A stretch of DNA of 64,000 nucleotides from Methanothermobacter sp. (GCA_030055615.1 JASFYN010000002.1:375245-439244); one strand, 5' to 3'; counted from the first letter of the stretch, positions 15,237 to 25,254 are shown. Made by a program: numbers and translations. The notes: a model not told the origin generated them from the sequence alone.

Positions 15237-16359
15237 ATAATCTTATTAGGCCTTCCTTTTTGAATGAAATAGTGGAAAAAACAAATACTAAAATGGAAAA
15301 AATCAAAGAAGGTACCATATCCCAGACTACCCCTCCAACAGATTGGCTGGTTGAAAGTTTCACTAATATTACACTTGGTATAAAATCTATAAAGGATCCT
15401 AAGAAACCCACATCCATAAAAAGTGGCACAAAAAGTATGAATGTTGCGATGAAGAGTATGATAGTTATCGCGGAATTAGCCTCCTTCGTGCTGTCAACCA
15501 AACTCGAAACAAACACCCCAACACCTGCAAATCCAAAGACCATGAAAAAAAGCAGCAAAACAATCAAAGACAGATTATAAAGTGGGACGTGGAGCAGATA
15601 CAAGATAATAATCCAAGCCAAACTCTGTAGAATAGAAAATAAAACTATAGGGATTATCTTACCAACTATTATCATGTATGGTGATAAAGGTGTCATGAGA
15701 AGCACCTCAAAGGTCTTCCTCTCCTTTTCACCAACAATACTATCAGTAACAATATTACTACCAAGGAAGAAAGGTAAAAAAAGTATAAAAGGTACCATGA
15801 AACCGTACATAATCCCAACAAAATACGGACTTTCAAGTGCAACCTCCAAATGCTTCTCCTTGTTCATCTCAACTATACTAAGCTTAATAGGCTTCTTAAC
15901 CTTACTTATTTCCTCGCTTGGAAGATCATTAAGGCTCTTCTCTATATTATATGACTCCGCTGCCCTTCGTACTTTCTCAGATAATATAGTGTAAAATATG
16001 CTCCCAGCATCTATGTTTACCTTAACATCCCCATCCTCGCCCAGATACACTGTAGCCGATGTTTCCGAGCCAAGAGCCCTATTCGCACTTCGAAGATCAT
16101 TAAAATAAACAAGTTTCAAATTTTCTTCCTTCAAATTTTTTTCAAGGATCGTCCCCTTTATATCTTCAGGTACTCCAACTTTCAAGAATTGGCCTCCACC
16201 CCACTTATCTATTAACCCCGGGTCTAATACAATCGAGCTTACACTAGCAAGGGCAAAACTCCCAAGCAATATAACAACCTGTACAATCACGAGGAATACA
16301 TAGACCCTATTCGTGAGTATATCATATGCCTCCTTTCTCGATAATGCCACCAACTTCAT
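15235..16359 (-). CDS. ABC-2 type exporter permease (second of pair)
   Basis: A 374-residue membrane subunit of an ABC-2 type (NatB-like) exporter. One helix lies near the N-terminus (about 20-42), followed by an extracellular domain of about 140 residues, then five or six helices from about residue 178 to 366. A KERKTFEVLLMTPLSP segment sits between the first helices of the membrane core and is a family hallmark at the ATPase interface. It overlaps the preceding permease gene by four bases (ATGA). Together the three genes encode a complete exporter; the substrate (sodium, a lipid or a drug) is unknown. Confidence 0.85.
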   Translation of the reverse strand: MKLVALSRKEAYDILTNRVYVFLVIVQVVILLGSFALASVSSIVLDPGLIDKWGGGQFLKVGVPEDIKGTILEKNLKEENLKLVYFNDLRSANRALGSETSATVYLGEDGDVKVNIDAGSIFYTILSEKVRRAAESYNIEKSLNDLPSEEISKVKKPIKLSIVEMNKEKHLEVALESPYFVGIMYGFMVPFILFLPFFLGSNIVTDSIVGEKERKTFEVLLMTPLSPYMIIVGKIIPIVLFSILQSLAWIIILYLLHVPLYNLSLIVLLLFFMVFGFAGVGVFVSSLVDSTKEANSAITIILFIATFILFVPLFMDVGFLGSFIDFIPSVILVKLSTSQSVGGVVWDMVPSLIFSILVFVFSTISFKKEGLIRL

Positions 16360-17456
16360 AAAAAATCCCTTAATAACTTTAAAACACCTGGCCGGGGGCC
16401 GAATATTATGTCATCTCTTTCAAAAAGCCACACCGCCAAACCATGAAAGATCACACTACTAAAAATTAAAACCGAAACAGTTGATACCATATCAAATATC
16501 GTTATATTTTCTAAACTTAAAAGCTTTATTATGAGAATTAAGGGGCCTAGACCGCTCTTCTGGGAAATATATGCCAGTGCCGGGACTATAAGAAAACCTA
16601 TGGTAATTATATAAGCCAACGTTATACCTATACCAGCTTCCTTGTAATTCTTGGAATAAACAGCGACCAAACTTGTAAGTCCCACAACCGGGAATGCTGT
16701 TAAAACTAGAACAAAATATATAATAGGAGCATTATATATTCTAAACCTAACCCATATTATCATCAGCCATATAAGTAATTGAATGGCCATTATTATTATA
16801 ACCGCAAAAGATTTTCCCAAAATGATGTGACTGCGGGGGATTGGCATTGCAATAAGTGATTCTCCTGTTTTTCTTTCTTTCTCTCCCGTGATACTGTCGA
16901 TGATAAGATTCCCAAACATAAACAAGGGTAATATGAGGAGTATCGCGACCATAACCTTATTCACAAGTTTTAATGGTAGTGATTCTCCCACAGCTTCTTC
17001 TTTAACATTAATTCGTTCTTTTTCCATGGATGCCATGATCTGATTGGCTATTTTCCTTGAGGATCTTTCAACAGCACTTTCCACCTCATCTTTTATAACG
17101 TTTCTCATTGGAGTTGAATAATCTAGGAATAGAGTTGCATTCAATGGTAATCCATTGTATTCATCTACAAGTAGGAGCGAATTTCCTCTTGGGAACCTTG
17201 TGCTTGTAGGGTGTATCATGACCACCTTGGAGTTGAGTTCATCTCTGATGATCCCTGAGGGGTCATTAACATCCAAGGATACGAATTCACTGAGTGAAGG
17301 GGTTAATGCGACCTCCTCGGTTGTGTTCATCATCTGAAGCACTCCACCAAAAATAAATATTATCAGGAATAAGGTGACTATCTGGAATATGAAGATGAAG
17401 AGGAATTTACGGCTTTTGAATGTGCTTTTGATCTCCCATTTTGTTATAGTCCACAT
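16356..17456 (-). CDS. ABC-2 type exporter permease (first of pair)
   Basis: A 366-residue permease with the same plan as its neighbour: an N-terminal helix, an extracytoplasmic domain of about 130 residues, and a C-terminal bundle of about six helices preceded by the KERKTGESLIAMPIPR segment. The two permeases probably form a heterodimer. The gene starts at an ATG that overlaps the stop of the ATPase gene and ends in an overlap with the second permease. No substrate can be named. Confidence 0.85.
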   Translation of the reverse strand: MWTITKWEIKSTFKSRKFLFIFIFQIVTLFLIIFIFGGVLQMMNTTEEVALTPSLSEFVSLDVNDPSGIIRDELNSKVVMIHPTSTRFPRGNSLLLVDEYNGLPLNATLFLDYSTPMRNVIKDEVESAVERSSRKIANQIMASMEKERINVKEEAVGESLPLKLVNKVMVAILLILPLFMFGNLIIDSITGEKERKTGESLIAMPIPRSHIILGKSFAVIIIMAIQLLIWLMIIWVRFRIYNAPIIYFVLVLTAFPVVGLTSLVAVYSKNYKEAGIGITLAYIITIGFLIVPALAYISQKSGLGPLILIIKLLSLENITIFDMVSTVSVLIFSSVIFHGLAVWLFERDDIIFGPRPGVLKLLRDFL

Positions 17457-18358
17457 TATGAACCCCTAACCATCTCTATGAAAACATCATCCAAGCTAGT
17501 TTCCCTTGTATTCACAGAATAAACATTCTCCCCCAAAATTCCTATAATAGTTGGGATAATACTCCTATTTTTGAGTGAAATCTCGAGTCTATTCCCATCT
17601 AATCTTATATTCTTCACACCCTCCACTTCTAAAAGGTTTAGATCAACTCTAGTAGGGTCGATGAGATTTATCTCCAATGTTAGGTCGCCTTTTATCTTCG
17701 ATTTAAGCTCCTGGGGCGTGCCTACATCTAATATTCTACCTTGGTTCAAAATAGCGACCCTATCACAGAGGTAGTCAGCCTCTTCCATGTAATGAGTGCA
17801 TAGTATCATAGTCTTATCACCCTTGAGTTCTCTTATAAATTCCCTTATAGAAGCTGCGGTGGCTGGATCAAGGCCCATTGTAGGCTCATCCAATATAAGA
17901 ATAGGAGGGTCATGTATAAGCGCCCTAGCTATACCAATACGCTGTCTCAACCCCTTAGAAAACGTGTTTATAGGATCAGCCGCCCGATCCTCCATGCCCA
18001 CAAGTTCCAATAATTCATTAATCCTATCGTCAAGAACATCCCTTGGAACCCCATATAATTCACCAAAATACTTGAGAAGATCTCTTGCTGTGAACCGCTC
18101 ATAAAGATTTGGCTCTTCAGGGAGATAGCCTATCATCGACTTAACTTTAATAGGATCTTGGGTAACATCTAACCCAGCCACTCTAACACTACCTTTATCA
18201 GGATGTAAAATACAAGCGATTATCCGGATGGCAGTGGTTTTACCAGCTCCATTAGGGCCTATAATACCCAATAACTCACCATCATCCACATGGAAACTGA
18301 TATCATCCAATGCTATTATCTTTCCAAAACTTTTTCTAAGAGATTCCACTTCTATCAT
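17456..18358 (-). CDS. ABC exporter ATPase (NatA/CcmA-like)
   Basis: The ATP-hydrolysing subunit, 300 residues. The Walker A motif GPNGAGKTT lies at about 34-42, the signature FSKGLRQR near 133-140, Walker B ILILDEPT near 153-160, and the switch His in LCTHYME near residue 188. A C-terminal domain of about 80 residues follows, as in NatA-type proteins. It is the first gene of the leftward three-gene operon with two ABC-2 permeases. The intergenic space to moeA carries divergent promoters. Confidence 0.92.
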   Translation of the reverse strand: MIEVESLRKSFGKIIALDDISFHVDDGELLGIIGPNGAGKTTAIRIIACILHPDKGSVRVAGLDVTQDPIKVKSMIGYLPEEPNLYERFTARDLLKYFGELYGVPRDVLDDRINELLELVGMEDRAADPINTFSKGLRQRIGIARALIHDPPILILDEPTMGLDPATAASIREFIRELKGDKTMILCTHYMEEADYLCDRVAILNQGRILDVGTPQELKSKIKGDLTLEINLIDPTRVDLNLLEVEGVKNIRLDGNRLEISLKNRSIIPTIIGILGENVYSVNTRETSLDDVFIEMVRGS

Positions 18359-18431
18359 AGCAGTCTAAACTCTGATTTTCACCTAAATATATTACATCCT
18401 AGTAAAATATTAATTGATAGGGAGGATCCTC

Positions 18432-19646
18432 ATGTTTATAAGTGAACTTTTACCAGTGAAAGAAGCCTTCAAGTTATTAGATGAAAACCAAAGGCTCACC
18501 AGTGAAGAGACCATCGATCTTATCAATGCTTATGGTCGTGTAAATTCTAGGAGGTTAATTTCAAAGTTGGATTCACCACCCTTTGATAAGGCTGCCATGG
18601 ACGGGTATGCTATAAAAGCAAGGGACACATTCCAGGCCAGAGCGGATAATCCCATCACTTTAAAGGTTATAGATTCAATCAGTGCGGGTAAGGTTTCAAA
18701 TGTTAAACTTAAAGAAGGAGAAGCTGTTAAGATAGCCACTGGCGCCCCCATACCTGAAGGTGCAGATGCAGTGGTCATGGAAGAATACACTTACAAAAAA
18801 GGGGATGAAATCGAGGTTTTACAGCCCACCAGTCCAGGTGAAAACATCGCCACGAGAGGAGAGGACGTAAAAGCTGGTGAAACCATACTGGAACCCGGAA
18901 CTGTTATGCGCCCCCAAGAGCTTGCAATCGCCGCATCCTCAGGCTACGACACTATTGAAGTTTATAAGAAGCCTAGAGTTAAGATCATCATCACAGGGGA
19001 TGAACTTGTAGAACCTGGGACAAAACCAGGACCAGGGAAGATAATAAATTCCAATAAGTATGCTCTTAAAGCGCTTGTTGAAAGTGCGAAGGCATCACCG
19101 ACGGTTGAACATTCACCAGACAATCCCAGAGTATTAGAAGAAAAGATCGAAGAGAACATTCAAGGATATGATATGATAATAACAACTGGTGGAACCGCCA
19201 TTAGCAAAGGCGATATTGTAGTGGATACAGTTAGCAATCTTGGTCAAGTCATCTTCCATGGAGTTGCCATAAGACCAGGCAAACCACTAGCCTTTGGACT
19301 AGTGGAGGATAAACCCGTGTTCATGCTCTCAGGGTATCCTGTAGCTGCCATGGTACAATTTGACATTTTCGTAAGATATTACCTTTTAAGGATGCAGAAT
19401 ATCAACTATGAACATGAGCTAGTTGAGAGAATATGTCAACGTAAAATCCCATCCAAGCTTGGGCGGACAGATTACATACGTGCATTTACAGATAATAAAA
19501 TAGCCGAACCGATACTTATAAGTGGTTCGGGTATCATAAAATCTATGGTAAAATCAAACAGTTATATCATGATAGAAGAAAACAGTGAAGGAATAGATAA
19601 AAACTCTAAATGCAATGTACTCCTATTCGATTCATTCAAAATCTAA
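18432..19646 (+). CDS. moeA: Molybdopterin molybdenumtransferase MoeA
   Basis: Inserts molybdate or tungstate into adenylated molybdopterin, the last common step in making the cofactor used by Fwd and formate dehydrogenase. The MoeA plan is visible: an N-terminal domain with SPPFDKAAMDGYA (about residues 50-63), domain II with ATGAPIPEGADAVV, the MogA-like domain III with TGDEL and TTGGT, and a C-terminal beta domain. The ATG at 18432 is used (404 residues) because GGAGG at 18421-18425 lies six bases before it. A TTG at 18414 would place that ribosome site inside the gene. Confidence 0.94.
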   Translation: MFISELLPVKEAFKLLDENQRLTSEETIDLINAYGRVNSRRLISKLDSPPFDKAAMDGYAIKARDTFQARADNPITLKVIDSISAGKVSNVKLKEGEAVKIATGAPIPEGADAVVMEEYTYKKGDEIEVLQPTSPGENIATRGEDVKAGETILEPGTVMRPQELAIAASSGYDTIEVYKKPRVKIIITGDELVEPGTKPGPGKIINSNKYALKALVESAKASPTVEHSPDNPRVLEEKIEENIQGYDMIITTGGTAISKGDIVVDTVSNLGQVIFHGVAIRPGKPLAFGLVEDKPVFMLSGYPVAAMVQFDIFVRYYLLRMQNINYEHELVERICQRKIPSKLGRTDYIRAFTDNKIAEPILISGSGIIKSMVKSNSYIMIEENSEGIDKNSKCNVLLFDSFKI

Positions 19647-19655
19647 GGTGTAAAT

Positions 19656-20813
19656 ATGGATATTCTGTTATTCTATGGGGTTGTCTTCATACTCATATGG
19701 ACTTTAGCATTATTATTCAGGAAAAAATTAAAGATTGAAGTCTATGGACCCCTACTCATGCGAAAGACAAAGAGGATGAGGGGCCTTATTGATAGGATAG
19801 CTCAAAAGTATTCCAGATTTTGGAAGTGGAGTGTGAACATAGGTATCCCCATAGCTTTCTTTTTCATGTTTTACATGTTATATGCAATCATAGCATCCCT
19901 CAAGGACATTTTCGTGCAACCACAAGCATCTTTAATCGTCCCAGGAGTGGATATTCCAGGGAGTCCGCTCTTTGTTCCATTGTCCTATGGGCTGATAGGA
20001 CTAGTAATTGTGATAGTAGCCCATGAATTCGCACATGGAATACTAGCAAGGATTGAAGGCGTGAAAATAAAATCCATTGGCTTACTTTTGCTCGCTATAA
20101 TACCTGGTGCTTTCGTAGAACCGGATGAGGATGATATTAAAAGGTTAAATAGGCTCCCAAGATTGAGAATATACGCAGCAGGATCCATCGCTAACCTGAT
20201 AATAGCATTTTTATGCCTTCTAGTATTTATTGGAGTTTCATCCTATGCCGTGCCCGCAACCTTCGAAACAGATGGCATAGTGATAAAAAGCGTGGTACCT
20301 GGCAGCCCCGCCAGTACCATACTAAAGGATGGTATGGTCATAAAAAGCATTAATGGCAAGTCAACAACTAATATAACCGAATACCGGAAGGCTATAGAAG
20401 ATATAAAGATAGGTGAAGTGATCACAATAGAAACAGATCAAGGTATATTCAAGTTAAAGACTTCAAAAAATCCAAACAATGCAAGCAGAGCATATATTGG
20501 CATAAGGAGCACCAACAATCTAGAAGTCAAGGAGTCCGTGAAATCAATATGGGGAGATAACCTACCCACCTTACTACTTTACCTCCAAGACTTGTTCTTT
20601 TGGATTTCAATCCTCAATTTCGCAGTTGGAACCGTTAACCTCCTACCTGCAAAGCCACTTGACGGAGGTTTAATGTTTGAGGAACTTTTAAAATCCAAAC
20701 TCCCTAAAAATCTGGTAAACCCTATTGTAAGTTCTGTTTCAGTATTTGTAATCTTAGTATTAGCACTTAGCATAATATGGGGCACTGGCCGGGGTATCCT
20801 CTTAATGTTCTAA
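19656..20813 (+). CDS. Site-2-type membrane metalloprotease (M50) with PDZ domain
   Basis: An intramembrane zinc protease of the RseP/SREBP S2P family, 385 residues. The zinc motif HEFAH lies at residues 123-127 within a helix. The third ligand is in PLDGG (Asp336), and a PDZ domain spans about 190-265 (GIVIKSVVPGSPA). Four or more helices surround these. Such enzymes cut membrane-bound regulators or signal peptides. It starts nine bases after moeA, with AGGTG as ribosome site, so it may be cotranscribed without being functionally related. The substrate is unknown. Confidence 0.9.
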   Translation: MDILLFYGVVFILIWTLALLFRKKLKIEVYGPLLMRKTKRMRGLIDRIAQKYSRFWKWSVNIGIPIAFFFMFYMLYAIIASLKDIFVQPQASLIVPGVDIPGSPLFVPLSYGLIGLVIVIVAHEFAHGILARIEGVKIKSIGLLLLAIIPGAFVEPDEDDIKRLNRLPRLRIYAAGSIANLIIAFLCLLVFIGVSSYAVPATFETDGIVIKSVVPGSPASTILKDGMVIKSINGKSTTNITEYRKAIEDIKIGEVITIETDQGIFKLKTSKNPNNASRAYIGIRSTNNLEVKESVKSIWGDNLPTLLLYLQDLFFWISILNFAVGTVNLLPAKPLDGGLMFEELLKSKLPKNLVNPIVSSVSVFVILVLALSIIWGTGRGILLMF

Positions 20814-20980
20814 AGAAATCACCTATTTTTGTCTCTTAGTTTCTTTTTAACCCATCTCATGTTAATGGTCGGTTTTTCGAATTTAATCTTCCTTTTCAAG
20901 GTTGTATTGTGAGTGAACAGTATATATTTCAAGGTAATCCATTTAAAAATTAAAAAGAAAATTTGGAAGATCATTCACTT
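20814..20980. other. Gene-free AT-rich space after the M50 protease
   Basis: I see no gene, RNA or clear repeat. It contains T-rich stretches that could end transcription from both sides and leads into the degraded reading frames at 20981-21705. Confidence 0.4.
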
Positions 20981-21705
20981 TCAAGGTTTTATGATTCGCT
21001 TAGCAAGTTCTTCATATTCAGACGCATAATAAATAATAAAATTCCTCCATCCTTTTCGAAGACATGAACATAATAAGGTATCTTAGTATCGTTTAGTTTT
21101 TTTCTTGGTATACACTTTACCTTCCCAGTTGTCTCATTACCGAGTGGTTCATACAGTTCAGGATCATTGAATCCTAAATCTTAAATGGTCACACTGCTAT
21201 TCTCAGAAATAAAGATGATAATAAAATTACCAACTGAAACAGTACCACCGGAACTAGAGAGTGTGTACTGTGAATACTCCTGCTTTTCCACTTTCTTCAA
21301 TATCAAACCCTTTTAGCAACCGAATATATCGCATTCATTATTATCTCTTCATATATTAACTTACTTTTGTTAAAATTTTCCGGCAATACATCTGGCCTCA
21401 AACCATCGTCAGTCAAGTTTAATGAGTGAGAATATTCATAAGAAAGTTCTGAGACCAAATATCCCAATGGAATGAAAAAACCACTGTCCCCCCTCTTATA
21501 ATAAACATTTATATTTTTTTGTTATATTTTTTGGTGAACTAGGGCCTTAGATAGTATTATACCTCAACGCACTAAGGCCATGTATTTTTTTCTCCACATC
21601 AAAAGCACCTTCCCAGACAAAAATTGAGCGCTGCCTTTATTGAAACTAAAATAAATATTTTAAGTTTCCATAGTTTTTCCAAAATGATATCATCAAAGGG
21701 ATTTT
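20981..21705 (-). pseudogene. Remnant of an unidentified protein gene, several frameshifts and stops
   Basis: Read on the minus strand, protein-like sequence runs almost unbroken but changes frame repeatedly. Segments recovered include DSGFFIPLGYLVSEL and LIYEEIIMNAIYSVAKR (21310-21500). A shift then leads to GFDIEESGKAGVFTVHTL, and another to SSSGGTVSVGNFIIIF, ending SVTI with an in-frame TAA at 21181-21183. The frame continues as DLGFNDPELYEPLG, and a last shift gives NFIIYYASEYEELAKR with a TGA at 20981-20983. Above 21500 the frame also breaks (VEKKIHGLSALRYN, NIYFSFNKGSAQF). The 5' limit is uncertain. The family is not recognised. Sequencing error is possible, but so many lesions point to true decay. 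Confidence 0.7.
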
Positions 21706-21706
21706 A

Positions 21707-22229
21707 GGATTTTTTTGGTTTTATTGTTTTTATAATCTGCTCGACAGCATCATACCGATCAAATTTCGTACTATACGAACCACAATCATAGCACAAAGAC
21801 CATCCTTTCCTTTTGGAAAATAAGAAATTCAGGGCATTGCAATAATAACATTAGGTGGTAGTTCTTCATTTTTTCAACTTTATATATGGTGCAGTTTGCC
21901 CCTCCAATCGTCTCAGTGACGCGTGTATAGTTCATTCCAGTCATTTTCCATTTTTCAATCTCTTGCACCACATATTTTTCAACATCCTCAAATGTAGCAT
22001 CCAGATAAGCGCTGACTATTATATCTTGATTCTCATCTTCGCAAGAAAGCATTACATATTCATAATTTCCTAATTCAGAAAATTCTTTACCATTATCCGA
22101 ACTATTATAACCTTCTGGGTATTCAAATGACATGTATTCGCCATCATACACATTTGCCCCCAGGTTTGTGCAACCGGCAAACATTAACACCAAAATTACC
22201 AAAACTATAACAGGAAATGTCTTTTTCAT
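21707..22229 (-). pseudogene. Frameshifted lipoprotein gene (PsbP-like lipoprotein)
   Basis: The N-terminal 20 residues are a classic lipoprotein signal with lipobox FAGC (Cys20 or so), followed by a small secreted domain resembling the PsbP-like lipoproteins common in Methanobacteriales. The open frame stops at 21786 after 147 residues, and its last 25 residues look unlike a protein end. One base out of frame, near 21835-21845, the sequence continues as NALNFLFSKRKGW, CYDCGSYSTKFDRYD and AVEQIIKTIKPKK to a TAA near 21707. That is the kind of C-terminus such domains have. I therefore read it as one gene of about 173 codons with a frameshift. Confidence 0.65.
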
Positions 22230-22452
22230 TTTATCCCCCCAAAATCCAATAAAAAACTATCTATTACCCTATTTGGAATGTGAACCTTCAAGGAAGTATC
22301 TACATCAAATGTTTTGGTTCTTCTATCACTTTTTGTCACCTTTACCGTAAATTGAGGTCAAAGAAGGATAAAAAAATGTGGATTTCGCACAGCAGAATAA
22401 CTAGTATGCACACTTATAATCTATACCGGCCAGTAGCGGTGGTAATGTAGAA

Positions 22453-22468
22453 TTGGAGGAAATTCCAA
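22453..22468. promoter_or_regulatory. Short inverted repeat before the amidotransferase gene
   Basis: TTGGA and TCCAA flank six bases. It lies between a TATA-like CTTATAATC (about 22411-22419) and the start codon, where a repressor could bind. It does not fit the GGAA-N6-TTCC NrpR consensus. Chance is a real alternative for ten paired bases. Confidence 0.25.
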
Positions 22469-22490
22469 AAAATTAGGATGGTGAAGGTAA

Positions 22491-23267
22491 ATGTGTAGAT
22501 TGTTAGGTTTGGTAGCTAATAAGCTAGTGGATTTTAAATTTTCTTTAGAGTTATTCAAGGAGAAATTTTCAGATGAAAATCCTGATGGATGGGGTGTTGC
22601 ATGGTATGAAAATAATTCTCCTCGTTTAGAAAAGCAAGGTATATCTGCAACTGATGAAAGATCCCGCTTTCAAAGTTTTTCTGAGTATGTTGAATCGAGG
22701 ATAATCATGGCCCATGTGAGAAAGAGTACTGGTGCTCCAGCAGCCGAAGTAAATTCACATCCATTCAAATGTAATGATTGGATATTCGCCCATAATGGTT
22801 CAGTGAACAGAGAAAATCTTTTACCACTTCTAAAAGAGGACTATAGCAGAAATATAAAGGGGGAGACCGATTCAGAAGTCTATTTTCATTGGATCCTACA
22901 GAATATTCAAGAACATGATATTATAAGTGGAGTAAAAGAGGCTCTGGAAAAAGTCATGGAAAGTAACTTTACTGGCCTTAATTTTTTATTATCAGATGGT
23001 AAATCATTTTACGCATTCAGATATTCAGAAATAAACACTGATTATTATTCGCTTTTCAAATTAAAAAGGAAACCGTCTGAAATAAGTCCTTTAACTTTGA
23101 AATCCCAGGAAACTAGAATGTTAATCGAAACCAAATCATTAAATAAGGAGAAGGCCGTTATAGTCTGCTCTGAAAAGTTGACTGAAGAAAATTGGGAGAA
23201 AATAAAAATGGGACACATGTTAATCATCAAACCAAATTTAAAAATGAAAGAGGTCAAAATACTCTGA
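22491..23267 (+). CDS. Class II glutamine amidotransferase domain protein (YafJ-like)
   Basis: A 258-residue Ntn-type glutaminase standing alone. Cys2, exposed after removal of Met1, is the nucleophile. Other glutaminase landmarks are NPDGWGVAWY (about 30-39), RKST (arginine contacting the glutamine carboxylate), SHPF, and FAHNG (about 97-101). No synthase domain is fused, as in YafJ-type proteins of unknown target. The ATG at 22491 follows GGTGA at 22480-22484. About 25 bases upstream there is a short inverted repeat, TTGGA-N6-TCCAA (22453-22468). Neighbours give no clue to the acceptor substrate. Confidence 0.85.
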   Translation: MCRLLGLVANKLVDFKFSLELFKEKFSDENPDGWGVAWYENNSPRLEKQGISATDERSRFQSFSEYVESRIIMAHVRKSTGAPAAEVNSHPFKCNDWIFAHNGSVNRENLLPLLKEDYSRNIKGETDSEVYFHWILQNIQEHDIISGVKEALEKVMESNFTGLNFLLSDGKSFYAFRYSEINTDYYSLFKLKRKPSEISPLTLKSQETRMLIETKSLNKEKAVIVCSEKLTEENWEKIKMGHMLIIKPNLKMKEVKIL

Positions 23268-23284
23268 TAACCAAGTGTTATTGT

Positions 23285-23911
23285 TTAATAGATTACCATG
23301 ACGCACATGTAACTAAATTTTGAATTTTTAACATCTTCTAATTTCATTTTTATGATTCGTTCATCTGGGTAGCTTAGCCTTTCACATATTGCCACCTTTC
23401 TTTCGGGATCTACGCCACTTTCTATTAGGAATGATGCTGTTTCACTAGGATTTTTAGAGGGTAGTAGGATAGTGGGTTTCCCATTGTCAATTAACTTGGA
23501 TATTTCAGCTTCTTTTCGCCCGTGTAATGTTAAGATGTTTGCATGGTTCCAGGGTAGCAAGAGTCGGGCTGCGCACAATTGAATTGAACTAATACCAGGG
23601 ATAACCTGGACATCTACTTCTATATTAAGTTTTTTGATGATTTCATTAACTGGATTCAAAACACCTGAGAAGCCGGGATCCCCTGTTGAAATGATTGAAA
23701 CTGTCTCCCCTCTATAAGCTCTTTTAACAGCCTCTTCTAACTTTTCTCTTACATTTTCGCCATTAAGTGTTATCTTCTCCTTCTTTTCATCGAATAATTT
23801 TAGGACTCTTTCACTTCCAACAACTAAGTCGGATTTTTTAACCGCTTTTCGCGCCGCTGGCGTGACAAAATCTGGAGATCCTGGCCCGGCTCCCACAAGA
23901 TATAATACCAC
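23285..23911 (-). CDS. cbiE: Cobalt-precorrin-7 C5-methyltransferase CbiE
   Basis: A SAM-dependent methyltransferase of the anaerobic cobamide pathway, 208 residues. The N-terminal LVGAGPGSPDFVT motif (about 4-16) and STGDPGFSG (about 79-87) are the substrate- and SAM-binding loops of the tetrapyrrole methyltransferase fold. The length and the N-terminal DxVxxxA-like arrangement fit CbiE (the CobL N-terminal half); the decarboxylase partner CbiT is not next to it. It stands alone here, convergent with the amidotransferase. Another member of the family such as CbiF or CbiH is possible but less likely. Confidence 0.8.
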   Translation of the reverse strand: MVLYLVGAGPGSPDFVTPAARKAVKKSDLVVGSERVLKLFDEKKEKITLNGENVREKLEEAVKRAYRGETVSIISTGDPGFSGVLNPVNEIIKKLNIEVDVQVIPGISSIQLCAARLLLPWNHANILTLHGRKEAEISKLIDNGKPTILLPSKNPSETASFLIESGVDPERKVAICERLSYPDERIIKMKLEDVKNSKFSYMCVMVIY

Positions 23912-24029
23912 CGAAGAAATCCTCCAACTCTAATTTTTTCAAGTAGTAATTTTATATTCAAACACCTCTTATATTATTTAGGTGAAGTAAAAAAAAATAG
24001 TATGATGAATTTCTTTAGTGTGTGATATG

Positions 24030-25217
24030 ATGATAGAGATTGGAATTACAGGGAAACCTAATGTGGGTAAATCTTCGTTTTTTAATGCGGCCACTCTTTC
24101 AAAAGCAGAGGTTGCATCATATCCTTTCACTACTATCGATTCGAATAGGGGAGTGGCATATGTAACTTCACAGTGTCCATGTAAGGAATTTAATATAAAA
24201 TGTAATCCTAAAAATTCCATTTGCGAGGATGGTGTTCGTTTCATACCTGTTGAACTTATAGATGTTGCTGGTCTAGTGCCAGGAGCCCATGAGGGCAGGG
24301 GACTTGGGAATAAGTTCTTAGATGATTTAAGACAGGCTAGAGTTTTTCTCCATGTGGTGGATGCTTCTGGTTCCACTGATGAAGAAGGGAGACCAGTGGA
24401 CCCCGGAAGCTATGATCCCATCAAGGACGTTGAATTTCTCAAAAAAGAGATCCTTATGTGGCTTTATGGCATAATAGATAGGAACTGGGATCGATTACTT
24501 AGAAAAGCAATCTCTGAGAAGATTGATATGGCAAAGGTTATCTATGAACAATTTTCAGGCGTGGGTGTGAGTGTTGAGGATGTTATCGAAGCTTCAAGGA
24601 AAGTTGGAAAAGACTACTACTCATGGGATAATGAGGATAAGCTTGTATTCGTGGATGAACTTCTCAAAATCGCGAAACCCAGTCTTATAGTTGCAAATAA
24701 GGCCGACATGGCATCAGCAAGGGAGAACATAGAAAGATTAAAAGAAAGGTATCCTAATGTTGTTCCAACATCTGCAGAGGCTGAATTGGCACTGAAAAGA
24801 GCTGCCAAGGCCGGTTTAATAGACTATAAGCCGGGTGATAGCGATTTTAGGGTATTAGATGAGAGTAAACTCACCAAAAAGCAACTAAGTGCACTTGAAT
24901 ACATAAGAGAAAATGTCCTAAAAGTTTATGGGAGCACGGGAATACAAGAAGCCCTTAATAAAGCAGTATTCGATCTACTTGACATGATAGTAGTCTACCC
25001 AGTAGAGGATGAACACAAATTATCAGACAAGGAAGGTAACATATTACCAGACGCATTTCTCATCCCCAGAGGCTCGAAACCTCGCGACCTCGCATATTTA
25101 ATACATACCGAAATAGGAGATTCCTTCATGCATGCAATAGATGCCAGGAAAAAAATGAGAATAGCATCAGACTACAAACTCCAAAATAGAGATATAATCA
25201 CCATAATATGCAAATAA
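24030..25217 (+). CDS. GTP-binding protein of the Obg/YchF family with TGS domain
   Basis: A 395-residue GTPase. G1 is GKPNVGKSS (about 7-15), G3 is DVAGL (about 76-80), and a NKAD motif (G4) appears near residue 216. A helical insert follows G3, and a TGS domain forms the last 70 residues. This is the archaeal relative of YchF/OLA1 and Drg proteins, linked to ribosomes. An in-frame GTG at 24018 and an ATG at 24027 exist. The ATG at 24030 gives the family-typical short beginning [11 protein letters not shown] and lies six bases after a GTGTGAT ribosome-like site. Confidence 0.9.
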   Translation: MIEIGITGKPNVGKSSFFNAATLSKAEVASYPFTTIDSNRGVAYVTSQCPCKEFNIKCNPKNSICEDGVRFIPVELIDVAGLVPGAHEGRGLGNKFLDDLRQARVFLHVVDASGSTDEEGRPVDPGSYDPIKDVEFLKKEILMWLYGIIDRNWDRLLRKAISEKIDMAKVIYEQFSGVGVSVEDVIEASRKVGKDYYSWDNEDKLVFVDELLKIAKPSLIVANKADMASARENIERLKERYPNVVPTSAEAELALKRAAKAGLIDYKPGDSDFRVLDESKLTKKQLSALEYIRENVLKVYGSTGIQEALNKAVFDLLDMIVVYPVEDEHKLSDKEGNILPDAFLIPRGSKPRDLAYLIHTEIGDSFMHAIDARKKMRIASDYKLQNRDIITIICK

Positions 25218-25254
25218 ACCTCTCAGGATAAAAGATACATTTTAAGTGTAAAAT

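Noticed and set aside
15260-15580. 106-codon plus-strand frame inside the ABC permease
   Set aside because: It is a shadow of the well-supported minus-strand permease and has no family features of its own.
20814-21785. Replication origin in the AT-rich gene-poor stretch
   Set aside because: No repeated origin-recognition boxes and no cdc6 gene nearby; the AT-richness is explained by gene remnants.
22455-22466. GGAGGAAATTCC as an NrpR operator
   Set aside because: The half-sites are not GGAA and TTCC with six bases between; only three bases per arm fit.
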